This document shows, in pieces, positions 26,299 to 36,000 of a DNA stretch of 64,000 nucleotides (positions are counted from its first letter, which is position 1; each line of letters begins with the position of its first letter). A program made the position numbers and the translations under genes. Source of the DNA: Antarcticibacterium arcticum. GTDB taxonomy: Bacteria; Bacteroidota; Bacteroidia; Flavobacteriales; Flavobacteriaceae. Location: assembly GCF_007993795.1 (NCBI RefSeq), contig NZ_CP042476.1, forward strand, positions 2,418,001 to 2,482,000, in the 5' to 3' direction. Under the pieces are notes generated by a model that did no database searches, was not told the DNA's origin, and saw only the letters and a program-made list of their open reading frames with translations.

Positions 26299-28268
26299 TT
26301 AAAATACACTTTAAAGCTGGCTCCAGCGTCTACTTTACTTTCAACCTCTATCCTGCCATTCATGGCGTCTATTTGATTTTTAGTTATAAAAAGGCCAACC
26401 CCGCGGGAGTTGGGCCTGTTGGAAAATGTTTTGTACAAGCCGAATAACTTATCGCGATTTCGTTTTAGGTCTATCCCTATCCCGTTATCCTTTACTTCCA
26501 GCATCCACTCATTTTCCACTTTTTTTCCGCTTATATGAATTTCAGGATCACGGTGAGGGCTGCTGTACCTTAGCGAATTGGTAATAAGGTTGAGCAAAAT
26601 GCTCTCCATATAGGCCGCGTTGAATTTTACAACCATTTCCTCAGGAACATTGGTGTATATCCTTGCATTTCTTTTCTCTATTTCCACCTTCAGCAAACCC
26701 AGCGTCTCCTCAAGATAATCTTTGACCTTTAAATCCTGTACGGTAAGATCCAGATTGGTTTGGATTGACACCACTTCATTCAGGTCATATAAGGTTTGAT
26801 TGAGCGCGGCCGATACTTTCTCCAGCATACGCATGTAGTTTTTCCGTTCTTCAGGATCACCTGTTTCTTCATAAAGGTTGAGAATAGATTCTATATTGCT
26901 GGAGTGAGATCGTAAATTGTGAGAAACAATATAGGAGAAGTTGAGCAGGCGTTTATTCTGCTCCATGACCATCTCATAAGATTCTTTTAAATGGGTCTCA
27001 GCAGTCTTTTTATCGTGAATATCTTCAATTATGGCAATATGGGTTGTGGGTGTTTCACCATCTCCCCATAAGGGCGAAACTGTCAAATTCACCCAGCGCA
27101 GTTCTCCATCCTTTCGCCTTATACGTTTTTGCATACTGTATTCGCGTACCACCCCCTGACGCAGCATTTTCATTTTATCAAGATCCTCCTGCATATCATC
27201 GGGATGGGTAACTTCCACGATATTCAGTTCCTTTATTTCTGAAGGCGTGTAACCGAATAGCTGCTGAAAGCGCAGATTGGTTTCCAGAAAACTACCCGTA
27301 ATCGAATTTACCCGTGCCATCCCTATGGCCGCCTGATTGAAGATTGTACGGAATTTCAATTCGTTATAGGAAAGTTCTCCCGCCTGCATTTTTACCAGCG
27401 CCTGAAGTTTCTCGGGTTGTTTTAAAAGATTGGTCATTGCCCAACCCAGCCATCCTGCCAAAAGCAACATAAAGAACCCAATAGGCAGCAGTGAATAGAA
27501 AACTTCCCCCGGTTCCTTTAGAGCTATGTACACTTTCCAGTCGCCATCGGGGAAGCTAATATGTTCAGTATAATAACCGCTCATTTCTGAAAGCGGCGGA
27601 AGAAAATAAGTTTCCTTTCCCGTTTTTACATCAACCTTGGAGAACTGAAAATCATATTTATCGCCTCCCAGCTTTTCCAGGCCGGCTTCTTCCAACAGGG
27701 ATTCCAGTTTTATGATAACCGCTGAAAATCCCCAGAATTCGTTCTGAATATAAACAGGCAACCTACCAACAACTGCCAGGCCTCCCTGCCGCAATTCAAA
27801 CGGGCCTGCGAAATACATTTGCTTTTCATGCATCGCCCTGAAAGCTTCCCGGTTTACTGCAGGATCTTCCAGGATATTATAATCAAGCACTTCCAGGTTC
27901 TTCTCCTTTGGGTAGACCATGGAGATTATACCGCCCGGGACCATTTGCACAGCGTCAAGTAAAGGGTAATTCTTTAAAAGCCCGGGAGCAACCTCATCAA
28001 AAGCCGATATCGAGCCATCACTTTCTACGAGCAATGCCAGATTTAAGGCGGCCGTGTGACTGTTCTTAAGGGCGTGGTCTATATTGTTCTCAATAAATCC
28101 AATGAGATTGGCCATTTCCCTCTGCTCTGCTTCTTTTAAGATCTGATATCGCTGCCAAAGAATAAATGAGCCAAGAATAAGAAAAAACAGGAAGGTTAAT
28201 AATCCGCACACTAAAGGCTTGCCCAAATAGCGGGTGATCCTTACAATTCCTGAATTATTTTGTTGCAT
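26295..28268 (-). CDS. membrane sensor histidine kinase with extracytoplasmic sensor and PAS domain
   Basis: A 657-residue kinase. A first membrane helix (about 17-37), an extracytoplasmic region of some 220 residues resembling a CHASE/Cache-type sensor, a second helix near residues 265-285, a PAS domain with PAC motif (FRTIFNQAAIGMARVN to RRKDGELRWVNLTVSPLWG), a HisKA-type segment with phospho-acceptor His in YIVSHNLRSHSSN, and HATPase boxes N (LITNSLRYSS), G1 (DNGIGID) and G2 (SRGVGLFI). The ATG at 28268 was preferred to a TTG at 28280. The nearest genes do not reveal the signal. Confidence 0.92.
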   Translation of the reverse strand: MQQNNSGIVRITRYLGKPLVCGLLTFLFFLILGSFILWQRYQILKEAEQREMANLIGFIENNIDHALKNSHTAALNLALLVESDGSISAFDEVAPGLLKNYPLLDAVQMVPGGIISMVYPKEKNLEVLDYNILEDPAVNREAFRAMHEKQMYFAGPFELRQGGLAVVGRLPVYIQNEFWGFSAVIIKLESLLEEAGLEKLGGDKYDFQFSKVDVKTGKETYFLPPLSEMSGYYTEHISFPDGDWKVYIALKEPGEVFYSLLPIGFFMLLLAGWLGWAMTNLLKQPEKLQALVKMQAGELSYNELKFRTIFNQAAIGMARVNSITGSFLETNLRFQQLFGYTPSEIKELNIVEVTHPDDMQEDLDKMKMLRQGVVREYSMQKRIRRKDGELRWVNLTVSPLWGDGETPTTHIAIIEDIHDKKTAETHLKESYEMVMEQNKRLLNFSYIVSHNLRSHSSNIESILNLYEETGDPEERKNYMRMLEKVSAALNQTLYDLNEVVSIQTNLDLTVQDLKVKDYLEETLGLLKVEIEKRNARIYTNVPEEMVVKFNAAYMESILLNLITNSLRYSSPHRDPEIHISGKKVENEWMLEVKDNGIGIDLKRNRDKLFGLYKTFSNRPNSRGVGLFITKNQIDAMNGRIEVESKVDAGASFKVYFK

Positions 28269-28361
28269 ATGCAATAGCAATATTTTCCCCCGACCTTTAA
28301 GAAACGGGGTTTGAAAAAGAAAGTAAGATAAGTATTTTTTAGATTCCGGGGAATCGGGGAC

Positions 28362-28432
28362 AGGGATTAGTGGAATAGTGATTAGTGAGTAGTAAATAGT
28401 GGTAAGTAAATAGTGATTTGTGAGTAGTTATT
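28362..28432. repeat. heptanucleotide tandem array B (consensus AGTGATT/AGTAAAT)
   Basis: Ten units in a row at 7-bp phase, with one 8-bp unit: AGGGATT, AGTGGAAT, AGTGATT, AGTGAGT, AGTAAAT, AGTGGTA, AGTAAAT, AGTGATT, TGTGAGT, AGTTATT. Lies in the 512-bp gene-free spacer between the histidine kinase and the AraC-type gene. Confidence 0.8.
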
Positions 28433-28523
28433 GAGGTTTGATATTTTTCAAAAATCCAAGCCTCTTGGTTAGTGAGAAGTAAGAAATTGGTCTTTCCCGC
28501 AGATCCCGCAGATTTTTTTCGCA

Positions 28524-28598
28524 AATTAGAATTGAGAAGTGATTAATGAATCGGGAATAGATGTTCGTCACAATGATCAATTAACAATTAGCAATTAA
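28524..28598. repeat. heptanucleotide arrays C and D
   Basis: Array C (28524-28558): AATTAGA, ATTGAGA, AGTGATT, AATGAAT, CGGGAAT. Array D (28571-28598): CAATGAT, CAATTAA, CAATTAG, CAATTAA. The same 7-bp period with two different words, 12 bp apart. Confidence 0.7.
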
Positions 28599-28711
28599 CT
28601 TGTGATTTGCAATGAATATAAAACTCCTGGCACTTAAAAACTTTCCCAGGGGCGGGTTTATATTTTGGAATTTTGGAATTGATTATTGTTTTTTGGAATC
28701 TGCCAAGGTTG

Positions 28712-28774
28712 AACCCCTAACTCCTAACTCACAACCCCCTCACCAACTTTGAACTTTAATCCTTGAGCTTTGAA
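28712..28774. repeat. heptanucleotide array E (AACTCCT then CTTTGAA)
   Basis: Nine units in register: AACCCCT, AACTCCT, AACTCAC, AACCCCC, TCACCAA, CTTTGAA, CTTTAAT, CCTTGAG, CTTTGAA. The word changes part way without loss of the 7-bp phase. It ends just before the stop of the AraC-type gene. Confidence 0.75.
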
Positions 28775-28780
28775 CCCGAT

Positions 28781-29803
28781 CTACGCTCCCTGTTTCCGGG
28801 TTTTTAGGAAATATTTTGGGTTCACACCGTATTTTTCCTTGAAGATCTTGGAAAAATAACTCCTGTTGTTAAGGCCAATGGCGCTTACGATCTCTGAGAT
28901 ATTTTTATCCGTTGTCATCAACATTTCCTTGGCGGCTTCCAGCTTTTGATGCTGAATGAATTTGTTAACGGTAAGATCATAAACGTACTTAAAGCCTTCC
29001 TGCAGTTTATTGATATTGGTACCTGCTTCCTTTGCAAGCATCTCTACGGTGAGGTTGCTTCCAAGATCTCCCATAATACGACGGGCCACATAATCTACCT
29101 TTTGAATATCAGATTTTCGAAGTATGGTTGGCAACCTGTCCTCGGCTTCATCATCCTGGTACTGGGCTATTTGTATCACCAGCATATCATAGGATTTTCC
29201 CTCCAGATACAGGGATTGCAGGAATCCACTGTAATCTCTGGAATTGAGGTCTTCCATCACATCTGCCGCTTTAATACTGTAATTCCCCTGATAAAAGAAT
29301 CGTTTTTCAGAAACAGCATCCATGAACAGTTCCTTTAAATTAGGTTCCAGATGCTTAAATCCGTAATTGGATCTGTGAGAGAAAATACTTCGTATGATCT
29401 CCAGGCTGGCCACGTGGGTTTGTACATTGGCTTTAAAATACAAGACATGCCCATTGTATCCGCTGCTGGAAACTATGATATTCTGGTATGCCTGAATGGT
29501 GTGAATTTCTTCAGACGACTGAAAAGTATGTGCTACCTCCCCTTCCGAGCAGAAGATGAATTTTAACGGGTGTACCGTATTTTTTGAAAAACAGATCTCC
29601 ACATCCTTATAAAACTTGCAGTAATAGGATATTATACCCATTCCACAATCAAAATTTGACGCACGTATATAGCCCTCTCCTAATTCGGCAGGAATTTCCA
29701 CTGTTAGAACAGCGTCTCCATCAATTACAGGAGCGTTTAATTTTTCAGCGATATCCTGAATGATCTCATTAACAGGAAGAGTTTGTACGTCAATTCTCAT
29801 CAT
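28781..29803 (-). CDS. AraC-family transcriptional regulator
   Basis: A 340-residue regulator with a C-terminal AraC double helix-turn-helix (about residues 235-335): GSNLTVEMLAKEAGTNINKL for the first HTH, EAAKEMLMTTDKNISEIVSA and NNRSYFSKIFKEKYGVNPKYF for the second, the standard signature. The N-terminal 220 residues are a cupin-like sensory region of the type found in Bacteroidetes AraC proteins (KFIFCSEGEVAHTF...IQAYQNIIVSSS). Start M1 or M2 (29803 or 29800). The target is unknown; the divergent spacer 29804-30250 holds repeated 17-bp motifs that could be operators. Confidence 0.9.
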   Translation of the reverse strand: MMRIDVQTLPVNEIIQDIAEKLNAPVIDGDAVLTVEIPAELGEGYIRASNFDCGMGIISYYCKFYKDVEICFSKNTVHPLKFIFCSEGEVAHTFQSSEEIHTIQAYQNIIVSSSGYNGHVLYFKANVQTHVASLEIIRSIFSHRSNYGFKHLEPNLKELFMDAVSEKRFFYQGNYSIKAADVMEDLNSRDYSGFLQSLYLEGKSYDMLVIQIAQYQDDEAEDRLPTILRKSDIQKVDYVARRIMGDLGSNLTVEMLAKEAGTNINKLQEGFKYVYDLTVNKFIQHQKLEAAKEMLMTTDKNISEIVSAIGLNNRSYFSKIFKEKYGVNPKYFLKTRKQGA

Positions 29804-29873
29804 ATAAACCGGAAGGAGGCTATTAATTTAATTTAAGAGGGAGAGAATCTAAAAGATTCCTTAAAATTTGTTT

Positions 29874-29881
29874 CAAAATTA
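29874..29881 (-). promoter_or_regulatory. possible promoter -7 element of the AraC-type gene
   Basis: On the minus strand TAATTTTG matches TAnnTTTG about 70 bp before the start codon. No clear TTG at the expected distance. Confidence 0.4.
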
Positions 29882-29945
29882 ACATTTATATAAGGAAAGA
29901 TACGAATAATAATAAAGGCATTTATTGAAAAGGGTAATTTTCGTG

Positions 29946-30157
29946 CGAATAACGGTAATACTGAAATTCTTTATAAGTGGTTTTATTTTTGCCGAAAACG
30001 GTTAAATTCATATTCATAAAAATGAAATTGTTGCACCCAAACCAAATAACATTAATAATTACCCAATATTTTAAGCCCTGCTTTGCTAAAAATACTTCAA
30101 ATAAGTTAAAACGCTCAAATACCTGAAGGTTAGTCTCTCACGAATAAACGTAATACT
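29946..30157. repeat. pair of 17-bp direct repeats CGAATAA-N2-GTAATACT
   Basis: Copies at 29946-29962 and 30141-30157 are identical at 15 of 17 positions and 195 bp apart; a weaker relative (CGAATAATAATAA) is at 29903. They lie in the 447-bp gene-free spacer upstream of the AraC-type gene. Candidate operator sites; nothing else was recognised in this spacer. Confidence 0.55.
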
Positions 30158-30250
30158 AATTTTAAATGCGGCAATTAAAACTATTTAATAGACAGATATT
30201 TACACCCTAAATTGAGGATTCCACCAAAGTCCACTTAAACTAGTTTAGTT

Positions 30251-30358
30251 ATGGAAATATTTTTTGTTTTATTGGGCCTCGAGATTATTCTAATCATTTT
30301 TATTACCGTTTTTCTTTGCCGAAAATTATTGAAAACGCTTCGTAAAAAAAGATTTTAA
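30251..30358 (+). CDS. possible 35-residue membrane peptide
   Basis: ATG at 30251, stop at 30356-30358. One hydrophobic helix (IFFVLLGLEIILIIFITVFL) followed by a strongly basic tail (CRKLLKTLRKKRF): a typical N-out, C-in small membrane peptide. Composition beyond chance is the only support; no homologue is known to me. Confidence 0.4.
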   Translation: MEIFFVLLGLEIILIIFITVFLCRKLLKTLRKKRF

Positions 30359-30430
30359 GACCCTTAGCCCGCATCCGGCAACCTCGCCTTTTTTAACACA
30401 TATTCACATTTACCTACAAATAATGTCATC

Positions 30431-30454
30431 CCAACAGGTTTGTAAACCTGTTGG
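30431..30454. terminator. 24-bp inverted repeat
   Basis: CCAACAGGTTT and AAACCTGTTGG around GT. No T run follows; may be an operator or a dispersed palindrome of the AGGTTT/AAACCT type also seen at 49561. Confidence 0.45.
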
Positions 30455-30555
30455 ACTTGATCCTTCCCTGGTTTGATTGATATCACCCTTATTTTTACAA
30501 TTTCCTTATGTCCTAATTTTTAGATATCTTGGAATAACTTTAAAACCAGGAAACC

Positions 30556-30729
30556 ATGAGTAAAGAAACCGATAAATCTACTCCGGTCCCTACCCCTCGC
30601 GAGGACGAGAAGGTAGAGAATCAATCTACAGAAGTAAACCGTACAAAACCCAGGTTTAATGTTCTGGCAGTTGCGATTGTTGTAATTGTTGTACTCGTGG
30701 TAATTGCCTATTTTGCCGGTTATATATAA
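30556..30729 (+). CDS. small single-helix membrane protein
   Basis: 57 residues: a polar, charged N-terminal half rich in Lys, Glu, Thr and Pro, then one Val/Ile-rich membrane helix (about residues 35-55) ending in FAGYI. An AACCAGGAAACC stretch, with AGGAA as a Shine-Dalgarno-like core, precedes the ATG. It ends 23 bp before the cyanophycinase-like gene and may be cotranscribed with it. Function unknown. Confidence 0.6.
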   Translation: MSKETDKSTPVPTPREDEKVENQSTEVNRTKPRFNVLAVAIVVIVVLVVIAYFAGYI

Positions 30730-30752
30730 TTAATAATTAATCTCAGCCAATT

Positions 30753-31607
30753 ATGAAAAAAGCCGGTTTACCCTTTCTGGCCCTTATTCTTATGTCCGGA
30801 ATTTTCCAAACCCCACTTCAGGCTCAGGAAGATACTGCCACGGGATCTTTATTCATCATTGGGGGAGGATCGCGGCCTGTAGAAATGCTGGATCGCATTA
30901 TAAAGGAATCGGGCATCAAAGAAACGGGCTATGCTTACATTCTGCCCCTTGCCAGTGCCGAAAGAGACTCGGCCATCTATTATGCCCAAAGGCAATTTAC
31001 CAACCTGGGCCTTAAAAACGTTAGAGGCCTGCTCTATACTGAAAACGGGCAGCCTACCCCACAGCAGATTGATTCGATTCGAAATGCCCGCCTTATTTAT
31101 ATCACCGGCGGCGATCAGGACCGGTTTATGAAAGCCATTGAAAATACCCCCATTGCAGAAGCTATTTTTCAAAATTACCATAACGGCGGAATGATAGCCG
31201 GGACCAGTGCCGGGGCTGCGATTATGAGCAAAGATATGATCACCGGTACCGAACTGAAACATCCCGATTATAATTCCACCTTCCGCCACCTGGAGAGCGG
31301 AAATCTTGAATTGAAACCAGGCCTTGGGTTAATTGAAAATGTGATAATAGATCAGCATTTTGTGCGCAGGAGCAGGTATAACCGTTTATTGACGGCGGTT
31401 ATAGATAACCCGGCGATACAAGGCATTGGCATAGATGAGGCAACGGCTATCCTGGTTAAAGGTAAGGAAGCAGAGGTAGTTGGAGATTCACAGGTGATTG
31501 TTTTCTCTAACGTGCAAAATTCCAACAACACTAAAAACGGAAAGCTGGCGGCTACAGGCATACGCATGGACATCTACCTCAACGGAGATAAGTTTAGCCT
31601 GGAATGA
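30753..31607 (+). CDS. secreted cyanophycinase-like S51 peptidase
   Basis: A 284-residue exported serine hydrolase. The signal peptide ends around LQAQ (residue 25). The class-I-amidotransferase-like fold of peptidase family S51 is indicated by LFIIGGGSRPVEM at the start, YITGGDQDRFM, the nucleophile elbow GTSAGAAIM with its Ser, and QHFVRRSRYNRL near the expected His. Relatives cleave cyanophycin or alpha-aspartyl dipeptides; a secreted form would act on external polymer or peptide. The neighbouring SusCD pair, convergent to it, may import products, but this link is only positional. Confidence 0.88.
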   Translation: MKKAGLPFLALILMSGIFQTPLQAQEDTATGSLFIIGGGSRPVEMLDRIIKESGIKETGYAYILPLASAERDSAIYYAQRQFTNLGLKNVRGLLYTENGQPTPQQIDSIRNARLIYITGGDQDRFMKAIENTPIAEAIFQNYHNGGMIAGTSAGAAIMSKDMITGTELKHPDYNSTFRHLESGNLELKPGLGLIENVIIDQHFVRRSRYNRLLTAVIDNPAIQGIGIDEATAILVKGKEAEVVGDSQVIVFSNVQNSNNTKNGKLAATGIRMDIYLNGDKFSLE

Positions 31608-31620
31608 TCAAAACACTATA

Positions 31621-31655
31621 AAAAAAGCCGCCTAAATAAGTTTAGACGGCTTTTT
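31621..31655. terminator. bidirectional terminator
   Basis: AAAAAGCCG and CGGCTTTTT, with CTAAA/TTTAG extending the stem, between the convergent cyanophycinase-like and SusD genes. Confidence 0.9.
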
Positions 31656-31678
31656 CAATTTATAATATTCCGGAGGAA

Positions 31679-33037
31679 TTAATATCCGGGATTCTGTACC
31701 AGGTTTGGATTGGAATCCATTTCCCTTAACGGCACCGGCAGCACAAGCCTGTCGGCATTAAAGGCGATCTCCCCTATATTACGGCCAAGTCTTTTGGCAT
31801 CAAAAAGGGCAAATCCTTCAAAGGCCAGCTCTCTTTGTCTTTCTGCAAGAATAATTTCGAGGGTAACGGCCGTGAAAAGAGTGGCATTTGCACGGGCACG
31901 TAGCAGGTTGATATCTTCCAGCGGTGTTGCCCCCACCGTGGTCCCAAGTCTCTGATTGGTTTCTGCACGTATAAGATACATTTCAGCCAGGCGTATTACA
32001 GGAATATTCCCAAACTGGTTTTGCCACTTGGTAGTAGCAACTCCCCTGGATGTGGTATAAAAAAAGTTTGCCCTGTCATCATTAGGGTCATCATATTTGG
32101 CATAGTGAGGAGAAAGAATTGAAATATCAGGATTTCCTACCCTTCCACCAAAATCCCGTCCTGCCCAGTATAAATTCCAGGAATTTCCTGATGCATCCTG
32201 GCTGGTTACCTGCATTGCGAAAAGATCCTCAGTTGAGTTTTCGGCGTTATTAAAAGCATCGGCAAAGGTTGCGGTCAATGAAGCTCCACTGTCCTCAATT
32301 ACCTCATTTGCTGCATCCCTAGCTTGTGCAAATTCCCCTCTTTGAAGGTGTACTCTTGCCAGCAAGGCTTTCGCGGTATATTTATCGGCAAAATATCCAT
32401 TGGAAGTCGGCAGCATTTCATAAGCATCGTTAAGGTCACTTAGCACCTGTGCATACACTTCATCTACAGTATTTCTTGCAGGATAAGTAATTATGGAAGC
32501 ATCAAGAACAGGTTCAAGTATTATTGGCACAGCAAGTTGGGTGTTTGCCTGCCCCGGCACATAAGGTTTGGCAAATAAACGCACCAGGTCAAAATAGGCC
32601 AGGCCTCTAAGGAATTTTGCTTCCCCTTCTGTAGTGGCACGGTCCTCCTCATCATCAAATACATCCAGGTTATCCAAAACAATATTTACCTGATTGCCTA
32701 TTTCGTAGGCATTTAACCAGATGTCCCTCACAAAAGAATTATCTGCCAGGAGTGCTTTTTCATTGTATTCTCCCGGTTGTACAAAGGTACCATTCCATTG
32801 AAGGTCTCCTTCATTCCCAAGCAGTTCGGAAGCCATTCCAATTCCTCCACCATAACTTACACTCTGCCTGGCTTCGCCGTAGATGTTGTTAAGGATGGTT
32901 TTAATATTCGCGGGACTTTCCGTAGCCACTTCCGGCGACAGGTTTTGCTCCGGTTCTATATCCAGATTATCATCACAGGCAATAAATCCAATGGCCAGGA
33001 ATGAAAAAAGAATTTTAAAATTTATATATTTTTTCAT
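31679..33037 (-). CDS. SusD/RagB-family nutrient-binding lipoprotein
   Basis: Outer-membrane surface lipoprotein of 452 residues that caps its SusC partner. Lipobox AIGFIACDD gives the lipidated Cys at residue 21. The N-terminal TPR-like part includes AKFLRGLAYFDLVRLFAKPY, the family's best-known motif; RLAEMYLIRAETNQRLG and LAERQRELAFEGFALFDAKR near the end are the SusD C-terminal signatures. The substrate is not evident from sequence. It follows the SusC gene after 53 bp on the same strand. Confidence 0.94.
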   Translation of the reverse strand: MKKYINFKILFSFLAIGFIACDDNLDIEPEQNLSPEVATESPANIKTILNNIYGEARQSVSYGGGIGMASELLGNEGDLQWNGTFVQPGEYNEKALLADNSFVRDIWLNAYEIGNQVNIVLDNLDVFDDEEDRATTEGEAKFLRGLAYFDLVRLFAKPYVPGQANTQLAVPIILEPVLDASIITYPARNTVDEVYAQVLSDLNDAYEMLPTSNGYFADKYTAKALLARVHLQRGEFAQARDAANEVIEDSGASLTATFADAFNNAENSTEDLFAMQVTSQDASGNSWNLYWAGRDFGGRVGNPDISILSPHYAKYDDPNDDRANFFYTTSRGVATTKWQNQFGNIPVIRLAEMYLIRAETNQRLGTTVGATPLEDINLLRARANATLFTAVTLEIILAERQRELAFEGFALFDAKRLGRNIGEIAFNADRLVLPVPLREMDSNPNLVQNPGY

Positions 33038-33090
33038 ATGTAACTATTTAATGTTTTTAAACTGTCTACAATTTCCGTTTTTGTTCTTTT

Positions 33091-36000
33091 TTAAAGTTCT
33101 ATATTAAGTCCAATTGTAAAGGTCTTGGCAGGGGGAGCAGAATAGAACGTGATCCCTCTTTGAATATTTGAACCTCCAAGATCATCATAGGTAGATTCAG
33201 GATCATACCCACTGTAATCTGTAAAGGTCAACAAATTCACACCGGTAAAATACACTCTTAGACGGTCTACCTTAAATCTTTCAGTAACCGATAATGGTAA
33301 GGTGTATCCAAAGGTTAAGTTACGCAATCTTATGAAATCTGATTCCTCAAGATACCTGGAAGAATCCTGCTGCCCGTTGGTTTGATACATCCTTGCCTGT
33401 GGCACGTTGGTTATATCTCCCGGGTTTTGCCATCTGTTCAACTGGTCCCGCGTCTGGTTGTCTTCATAACGGGCGTTACCACTCTGGAATTTACCACCTG
33501 AATTATAAAGTGATGCACCCCATTCGCCCTGGAAGGTGAAGGAAAGATCAAAATTCATGAAAGTAAGGTTGTTGGTAAAACCTGCCATAAGCTCCGGATA
33601 GGGACTTCCCAAGATAACCCTTTCTGCCTCACCGTAATTTGCGGTGGTAGACCTGTCCCGGGACCCATCTGAATTTAATGTATTCCTGTAGAACAAGGCA
33701 TTTCCGTTTGCAGGGTCAACCCCGGCATATTCCACAATATAAAATGAGGAAATGGTTTCTCCTTCTCTTACAATGTTAAGCCCCTGAACAATGTCTCCTC
33801 CAGGTAAACCTGTCACTTCATTATCAAGTGTAGACAGGTTAAAGTTGGTATTCCAGGTAAAATCCTCTGTCATTATATTTCTTGTATTTAACACAAATTC
33901 GAATCCGCGGTTGGTAAGTGAACCAACGTTACGGGTAATGCTGGTGAATCCTGATGTACCCGGAATTGGCTGGTTCAAAAGAAGATCGTTTGTTTTCTTG
34001 ATGTAGTAATCTACCTCACCTGAAATGCGGTTGTTCAAAAACCCAAAATCCAGCCCTATATCAACCTGCCGTGTTTTTTCCCATTTAAGTCCTGGGTTGG
34101 CCAATTGTACCGGTGCAAGGGCAGAACGCTGATTGTAGGCTCTTCCACCAAATAGACCAAGACTGGCAAAATTCCCAATCCCGGCATTTCCGGTTTCACC
34201 CCAGCTTCCCCGTAATTTCAAAAGGGAAAGTGTTTGAGAATCCTTTAAAAAATCTTCTTCTGAAATTATCCAACCTGCAGAAGCCGCTGGAAAGAACCCA
34301 TAACGGTTATCTGCCCCAAATCTGGAAGACCCGTCATATCGCAAACTTCCCTTGAATAAATATTTATCATACAGGGAAAAGGTTGCCCTTCCGAAGTAAG
34401 AAAGGAAGTTATACATAGTCCTTGTAGAGGTTCCAGAGGTGATCTCCGAAGCACTGGCCACAGTTTGTAAATTATCTGAAGGGAAACCGGTTCCGGCTAC
34501 AAATTGATTTTTTCTGGAGCTTTCTTCAAAGTTCATCCCCACAACCACATCCAGGTCAAAATCCTGATTAAAGGTGGTGTTGTAGTTAAAATAGTTACTT
34601 ATGTTGTACTTATCAGACTGTACTGCATTTGCATCGGCATACCCGTTTGTCGAAGCCGACTGGGTTAAACTTCCTGCAAAATATTCCTCGGTCTGATTAT
34701 TATTATCATATCCTAGTTCTGTACGGAAGCTTAAAGACGGAAGGATCTGGTACTGCAAATAAGAATTGAGCAGGATCCTGAAAATATCGGCATCCCAGTC
34801 TCCATTATATTCCTGCATTAAAAAGTTGTAATAAATAGTGGAATCATTATTGGGGATCCCATTATCAAGAAATGCGGGCGATAAAGGCGATTGGGCCACT
34901 GCCTGTAACGGCGTGGAGAAAGAGTTATCTGTTCCAATACGTGAGATCTGCGTTTTACTGGCCCCGGCATTGAAACCTACCTTAAATTTATCAGAAACAT
35001 TGTGGTCTATATTTGTACGTATAGAATATCTTTCAAGGTCATTCCCTCTTACAATAGCTTCGGTTCTGTTATATCCACCGGAGATAAAGAACAGGGTTTT
35101 ATCATTTCCACCGGAAATAGATACGGTGTGGTCCTGCACTGCTCCATCAACCAGGGCATAATCCTGCCAGTCTGTATCTACCTCAAGATTTCTCCAGTCT
35201 GTCCCGTTGGCCATAAAATCAAAATACCCGCCTTCTTCTGTAAGCCAGGTATCTTCAGCTCCATAACTGTTGGTTGAAGCCTCAACAAAAAGTTCTATAT
35301 ATTCTTCAGCATTTAACCATTCAAGTTTATTGGTAGCACGGCTCCAACCGGTAGAAGTATTTACAGAAACCTTGGTTTTACCTGCTCTACCGCTTTTGGT
35401 AGTTATAAGAACAACCCCGTTGGTACCACGTGCTCCATAGATGGCCGCAGAAGACGCATCTTTTAAGATCTCAATAGACTCTATATCATTAGGGTTAAGT
35501 GAGATCAATGGGTTAATGGGAGCCACAGTAGTACTCTCATCATCATTGATAAGCGGCATCCCGTCTATTACATATAATGGTTCCTGAGAAGAGGAGATAC
35601 TGGCAATACCACGTATTCTCATCTTAACTCCACCTTCAACCTTTCCGTTAATCTGGGTGATCTGTACCCCGGCAGCTTTCCCTACAAGTGAAGACTGCAT
35701 GTTGGACACCGGAATATTGTTGATCTGTTCAGAAGAGATGGAAGCAATATTATCTGTCACCTTTCTTTTGGACTGAGTTCCATATCCTACCACAATAACT
35801 TCATCCAGGGTTTCATCGGGGAGCAGCTGTACATTGATTACAGCTTCTGTTCCTACCGTGCGGCGAACCGTTGAAAACCCAACAAATGAATACACCAGTA
35901 CTTCTCCCTGGTTTGCCATAATTGAATAGTTTCCATCAAAGTCACTCTGTGTTCCCCGGGATGTGTTTTCAATAATGATGTTTACACCAATAAGGGGTAA

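Noticed and set aside
28339..28524. 61-codon minus-strand frame
   Set aside because: It consists of translated heptamer repeat (Thr/Tyr/Ser-rich) with no other support.
30753..31607. Intracellular cyanophycin metabolism
   Set aside because: No cyanophycin synthetase or isoaspartyl peptidase is present in the window, and the peptidase has a signal peptide.
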